Positions 60,535 to 64,000 of a stretch of 64,000 nucleotides of DNA are shown here, piece by piece. Below the pieces are notes generated by a model. It had not been told where the DNA came from and ran no database searches. It saw nothing but the letters and a program-made list of their open reading frames with translations. Source of the DNA: Mikania micrantha (Eukaryota > Streptophyta > Magnoliopsida > Asterales > Asteraceae); contig CM018695.1 of NCBI GenBank assembly GCA_009363875.1, positions 19,626,755 through 19,690,754 on the forward strand, in the 5' to 3' direction. A program made the position numbers and the translations under genes. The stretch's first letter is position 1. The number at the start of each line of letters is the position of its first letter.

Positions 60535-62167
60535 AGCTGGGCCAGTTCCTTGGATTGAATGGGATGTTGGGCCCCTGCTGGGCCGAAAGAATCATTATGT
60601 TTGAATGTGTGTACGAACTAAACACATGTCTGGCCCAACAGTTTGTTTGAACAGGACCTGTTGATAGATGGTCGGTTGACCTAGGGTTATTGGCCGAAGA
60701 ATGCATCCTAGCCAACTAGATGGCCGCATATCTGTTGCAGGGGCGAATGAGTGTGCAGGTGGGACGACCGAAGGAGGTGCATGTCGAATGAAGTGTGAAT
60801 CGGCCGAATGAAACCAGGTTGGTCGAATGACCTCTTGTTCCAGCGAATGAATGGCGACTGAAATACTGCCGAGTGAAGGGAGAATGATGGTCGAATAGGT
60901 AGTGGCGAATGGGTGCACCGGTCGAATGAAGGTGGCAGCGACTAAGGCTCATTCGGCCATGGCCTTGAGCCATTCGGCCGTCTGAGTTCTTCCTTCGACC
61001 AGTAGCAGTTCGGATCAAGGTCTCGACCCAGTGTAACATCCAACCAGAAGGTGTTTTCGAGTATGTAGGGTTCAAGAGGTGAGATGATTAACCCGCTAAA
61101 GGTGAGATTTAAACAAATAGGAAGAAAACCCTATTTTTCGCAAGTTTATCTGCATCATACCTCGAGTTTTGATGGATAACTTCTCAGATCGGTTGTACTT
61201 TCGTGTAGAGGACGTCGAGGGCTACGCGTGGGCGAAAGAATCACCCAAATCGGTGAAGAAATGAAGAAGATATGGATGAGAGAAGGTGCTAAAATGATGG
61301 TGAGACTTAAACCGGGATTTAGGGTTTTTTTGGTGGAAGATGAAGTGTAAAAATGAGAAAATAAACTCATTTAAGGGTATTTATACCCCGAGGGTGTTCG
61401 GGTTCGTTTTCGTTGCTCAGTTCGCGTTTCCGTTACGTTTCCGGAAAATTACGCGTAATTTAAATGGATTTAAATAAAAGGATTTAATTTAATTATTTTG
61501 ATGAGTTTCAAAATTGTAAAATATTATTTATTTGATTTTATTAAATTATTTTCGTTCGTGACGTGTTTTCGATTTCGTTTCGTCAGATCGCGTAACCTTC
61601 GCGCGTAATTCGTTCGAATCGTCACCCGAACAATTACGACGATAGTTTTGCTTTCTGACTTTTGTTTTCTACTTTTCAGTCATTATTTCAGAACTCTAAA
61701 CTCACAGATATGTTTGTGTGAATCGTCAACCACGCAAACACACTGTCAGTTCGTTATTCTGAAATAACACTGTATTTGGGTTTAAATTGTGTTTCCTCAC
61801 TGTCGGACTCAACTAAACATTATGATTTCACATTGTTTTTGTACTGACTTTCCGGCCATCTGATTCCTGTCATCTGTGGACATCAGATCGCAACCGATAT
61901 GTTTCCGAATATTGTTTGAATACCGTTGTTTCTCATGATTCGTTGTGTTAACTGTAATTAAGTTTTCACTTAATAAACACAACTATTGTTTCAAATGTAC
62001 GTTGTACCTAATGTATTTAAGTTTATACGAAAATACGTACAACGTTTTCTTGTATTTAGGATTCTGTTAATACAAGTATTGTTTAAGCTTACGTATGTAC
62101 ACATAGAATAAGGTGAAAGTACACATACCGTACGGACTTGCCGGACGATCTGGTACTTGCTGTTACA
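60535..62167 (-). repeat. Family A LTR4, last part
   Basis: Completes LTR4 from the AGCTG duplication to the terminal TGTTACA. Contains the CGAATGA tract and the minus-strand TATA-like box (61378-61385). Carries CTCAG near 61417, as in LTR1, and a private A near 60653. Followed by ATTTC, the right-hand target duplication of the whole array. Confidence 0.92.
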
Positions 62168-62172
62168 ATTTC

Positions 62173-62956
62173 ATTTTAAATAATTGTTTTTAAACATTCC
62201 ATTATATAATAATTTGGTTCTTTTTTAAAAAATGTCTTTTTTAATATTAATATAATTTAATTTGTTAAAAAATCTTTTTTTATTTCAAAAATGTATAAAA
62301 AATATATATAATATGAGATGTATTATAAGAGAGAGATGCAATAAAACAAAGTTAAGAAACTCAAGAAATATGACATGTGACTTTAGAAACCTTTATTTAT
62401 TATAATAGACAGTGACTTACCCACCCTTTAAAGTGAGAGTCAGCCGCTCACATTGAAAATTTTTTTTGCTAGTTCTTTATATATGTTAAAATCTCAATCA
62501 CTCTTGTAAAATTTTGCAATCGTCCTCTTTTTAATTTTAATTTTTAAGTGTTATTTAATAATATGAATTTGAAAAAGAGTCAACTAATATTTTTAATCCA
62601 TTTTAAAACCAATTGCATCATTAATTTAATCAATTAAACCAACACTAGTCAATTTTAAACAACGCTATTATTAATTTAAAAATGTATTACCATAATACTT
62701 GAACTCAGATTTGCGTAATCGGATGAATGATAAGAATCTAAGCGATAATTGTAAATTTTATTTTTTATTAAATAATGATATTCAAACAAACCTGAAAAAT
62801 TTCCGTCCTCGTGTAAAAAAATTCTTGAATCTACCACTGTGAATATCTACGTAAATTATATATAGTTATTATTATTCTTAGTTTTATTATTATTATTCAA
62901 ATGTTATTTATCATATATAACGCTTATTTAAATACCTCACAATTCAAAGAATTAGA
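62173..62956. other. AT-rich right flank, repeat debris, no gene seen
   Basis: Begins after the ATTTC duplication. Around 62309-62412 is the third copy of the short repeat also seen at 80-182 and 395-492. From 62410 (CAGTG) to 62839 (CACTG) is a 430-bp AT-rich stretch whose ends resemble degenerate hAT-type termini, but there is no matching 8-bp target duplication. No credible open frame. Confidence 0.55.
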
Positions 62957-62964
62957 ATTGTTTT

Positions 62965-63247
62965 ATTTTTTTTTTTGAAATACAACTAATACATTTAAGT
63001 ATGATCATTCGGGTAAACCTGATAACAAAAGGCCACCCATGTCCACGAAACACAGACAATGCTATCGAACCATCTTGTCCACCATTAAAAAGAAAACCCA
63101 CCGTTCGAAACTTCGAATACTCACTGTGGTAAAACATTTATCTCATCTGGATGTTTCAAGTGAGACTTGAACTCATAACCTTCATGTTAAAAAGACATTA
63201 GGTTGTCTCCTTCAAAACCAATTGATGTAAGGCTTATCGGCTAAAAT
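62965..63247 (-). mobile_element. Candidate tRNA-derived SINE
   Basis: On minus, a unit of about 283 bp starts near TTTTAGCCGATAAG and ends in an A-rich tail (T run 62966-62976 on plus). A match to the Pol III box A pattern, TAGCCGATAAG, is at 63233-63243 and a box B-like GTTCAAGTCTC at 63162-63172. The spacing of about 60 bases is long but tolerable. ATTGTTTT flanks both sides (62957-62964 and 63248-63255), as expected for a target duplication. The T-rich flanks make a chance match possible. Confidence 0.5.
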
Positions 63248-63255
63248 ATTGTTTT

Positions 63256-63497
63256 TTCGTTACAATATTTAAAATATAAGTTTTATTTATATTTAAAATA
63301 TCAGTTACAATTTTTAAAACACACTTGTTGGAGCAATTCGCAAAATACGAAAGTTTGGTATCCAAAACTATAAACCGAAATCAATTGAAGATCAGCTTGT
63401 GCCTTATGACTTATGACAACCACTCACTCACTGAAACACACCTTCCTTTCTTCCTTGCCATAACCTTTTCAAGAATCAAAAACCAGAAGAAAAACAA
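63256..63497 (+). other. Upstream region and presumed 5' leader of the Ycf33-like gene
   Basis: AT-rich DNA turning into a C/A-rich presumed leader (about 63415-63497: CCTTCCTTTCTTCCTTGCC, then AAACCAGAAGAAAAACAA) directly before the ATG. No convincing TATA box; pyrimidine patches are typical of TATA-less plant housekeeping and plastid-protein genes. The start site is not determinable here. Confidence 0.4.
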
Positions 63498-64000
63498 ATG
63501 AACATGAAGAGCTTTACTCTGAGATCTCAATTCTGCATTTCATATCATTTCAATCTCATCCCCCCCAAATCACAAATCACTAAATCCCGTCCAAGAACCA
63601 GGCTTTCAACCAGACCAATGTTGTTTGACTCACAAAGAGTCAAAATCACACCCAAAACCATCAAATCATACCCAGTACAAAAGCTAACTGGAGATGAAGA
63701 ATCATACCCATTTCTCTTACCAACAAAAGTGGATAAATTAATTGGTTCTGATGAAAGTTCAAGGTGTGTGATAGTAGGAGCTGTCACTCTAGGGTTTATC
63801 CTGCTGTTTATGGCTACTGATGACCAGCAAAAGGCTTTAGCTTTTGGTCCAGAAGGTCCATTAATGGAGGATTTTTGGGATAATATGAGAAGATATGGGC
63901 TTTATGTTTTAACTGTGAGTAGTGGTGTCCTGTATGCAGTCTTTCAGCCTCTTTATGAGTTATTGAAGAACCCCATTTCAGCCATTCTTGTGCTGGTAAT
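63498..64000 (+). CDS. Ycf33/DUF751-like plastid protein, 5' part (runs off the window)
   Basis: Open for 167 codons from the ATG at 63498 (a second ATG is two codons later) to the window edge without a stop. Residues 1-60 or so are rich in Ser, Thr, Lys and Arg and nearly free of acidic residues until Asp44, like a chloroplast transit peptide. A hydrophobic segment (about residues 90-106, VIVGAVTLGFILLFMA) is followed by Lys-Ala-Leu-Ala, which resembles a thylakoid processing site. The part MEDFWDNMRRYGLYVL through LYELLKNPISAILVL (about 124-166) resembles the cyanobacterial/plastid Ycf33 (DUF751) family, small membrane proteins of unknown function. The last bases, CTG/GTAAT, could be an exon end. 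This is the only likely host gene in the window. Confidence 0.75.
   Translation, partial: MNMKSFTLRSQFCISYHFNLIPPKSQITKSRPRTRLSTRPMLFDSQRVKITPKTIKSYPVQKLTGDEESYPFLLPTKVDKLIGSDESSRCVIVGAVTLGFILLFMATDDQQKALAFGPEGPLMEDFWDNMRRYGLYVLTVSSGVLYAVFQPLYELLKNPISAILVLV

Larger units (their letters stand above)
726..62167 (-). mobile_element. Family A tandem LTR-retrotransposon array (4 LTRs, 3 internal regions) with three nested elements
   Basis: A single insertion locus of a Ty3/gypsy chromovirus with its sense strand on minus. The outermost bases are TGTCACACCCC (726) and TGTTACA (ends 62167), flanked on both sides by ATTTC. Between them are four LTRs of about 4.56 kb and three gag-pol bodies in the same orientation, each body sharing its bounding LTRs with its neighbours. 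No target duplication is seen at the inner LTRs, so the array grew by recombination between LTRs and not by repeated insertion. Elements B, C and D later inserted into it, each with its own 5-bp duplication. With these removed, LTR4 comes to 4558 bp, the same as LTR1 and LTR3, which confirms the reconstruction. Confidence 0.93.

Noticed and set aside
62410..62839. Degenerate hAT-like element with CAGTG...CACTG ends
   Set aside because: Only five terminal bases match and the flanking 8-mers differ, so the evidence is too weak for a feature of its own.
63545..63787. 80-codon minus-strand frame near the right edge
   Set aside because: It is the antisense shadow of the Ycf33-like coding sequence on plus.

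Overview
The window is nuclear DNA of a flowering plant. The evidence is a nest of Ty3/gypsy chromoviral LTR retrotransposons with initiator-Met-tRNA primer sites, plus the 5' end of a nuclear gene for a plastid-targeted Ycf33/DUF751-like protein at the right edge. The very long LTRs (3.0-4.6 kb), the protein features and the group-II-type chromodomain point to the Tekay/Del lineage. My guess from overall resemblance is a composite (Asteraceae), but nothing in the window proves the species. About 96% of the window (726-62167) is retrotransposon.

Layout. 1-725 is AT-rich flank. 726-62167 is one locus of family A (sense strand minus), bounded by a 5-bp target duplication, ATTTC (721-725 and 62168-62172). 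It reads LTR1 (726-5283), internal 1, LTR2 (10100-14656), internal 2, LTR3 (19474-24031), internal 3, LTR4. It is therefore a tandem array of four LTRs and three gag-pol bodies made by LTR-LTR unequal recombination, not three separate insertions. Three other elements sit inside it. Element B (25940-39558, plus, TSD GGGAG) cuts internal 3. Element C (44160-48087, minus, TSD TTATC) and element D (49337-60534, plus, TSD AGCTG) both cut LTR4. The right flank (62173-64000) holds short-repeat debris, a candidate SINE and the Ycf33-like gene.

Coding capacity. Each family encodes one Gag-Pol polyprotein: Gag with two CCHC knuckles, a DTGA protease, RT, RNase H, integrase and chromodomain. None is intact. 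All three A copies share an in-frame TAG in integrase and an FIND instead of FIDD reverse-transcriptase box. B has an in-frame TGA after the integrase core. D has a one-base frameshift inside integrase. C keeps only an integrase-chromodomain fragment. Nevertheless B and D have almost identical LTR pairs and so inserted recently, which suggests help in trans or very recent decay.

What stands out. (1) The variant pattern of the four A LTRs indicates two successive unequal exchanges, with LTR3 a chimera. (2) The LTRs of C and D carry series of small hairpins whose stem bases change in a compensatory way while the core and loop stay fixed, and B carries a duplicated hairpin with a compensatory base-pair change. 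(3) All four families share a splice-donor-like and a splice-acceptor-like block in the LTR leader. The donor block is complementary to a sequence just before the acceptor, with compensatory change between families A and B. (4) A palindrome next to the polypurine tract is present in all four families and is duplicated in D. No bacterial-type system, CRISPR array or novel protein-coding system was found.
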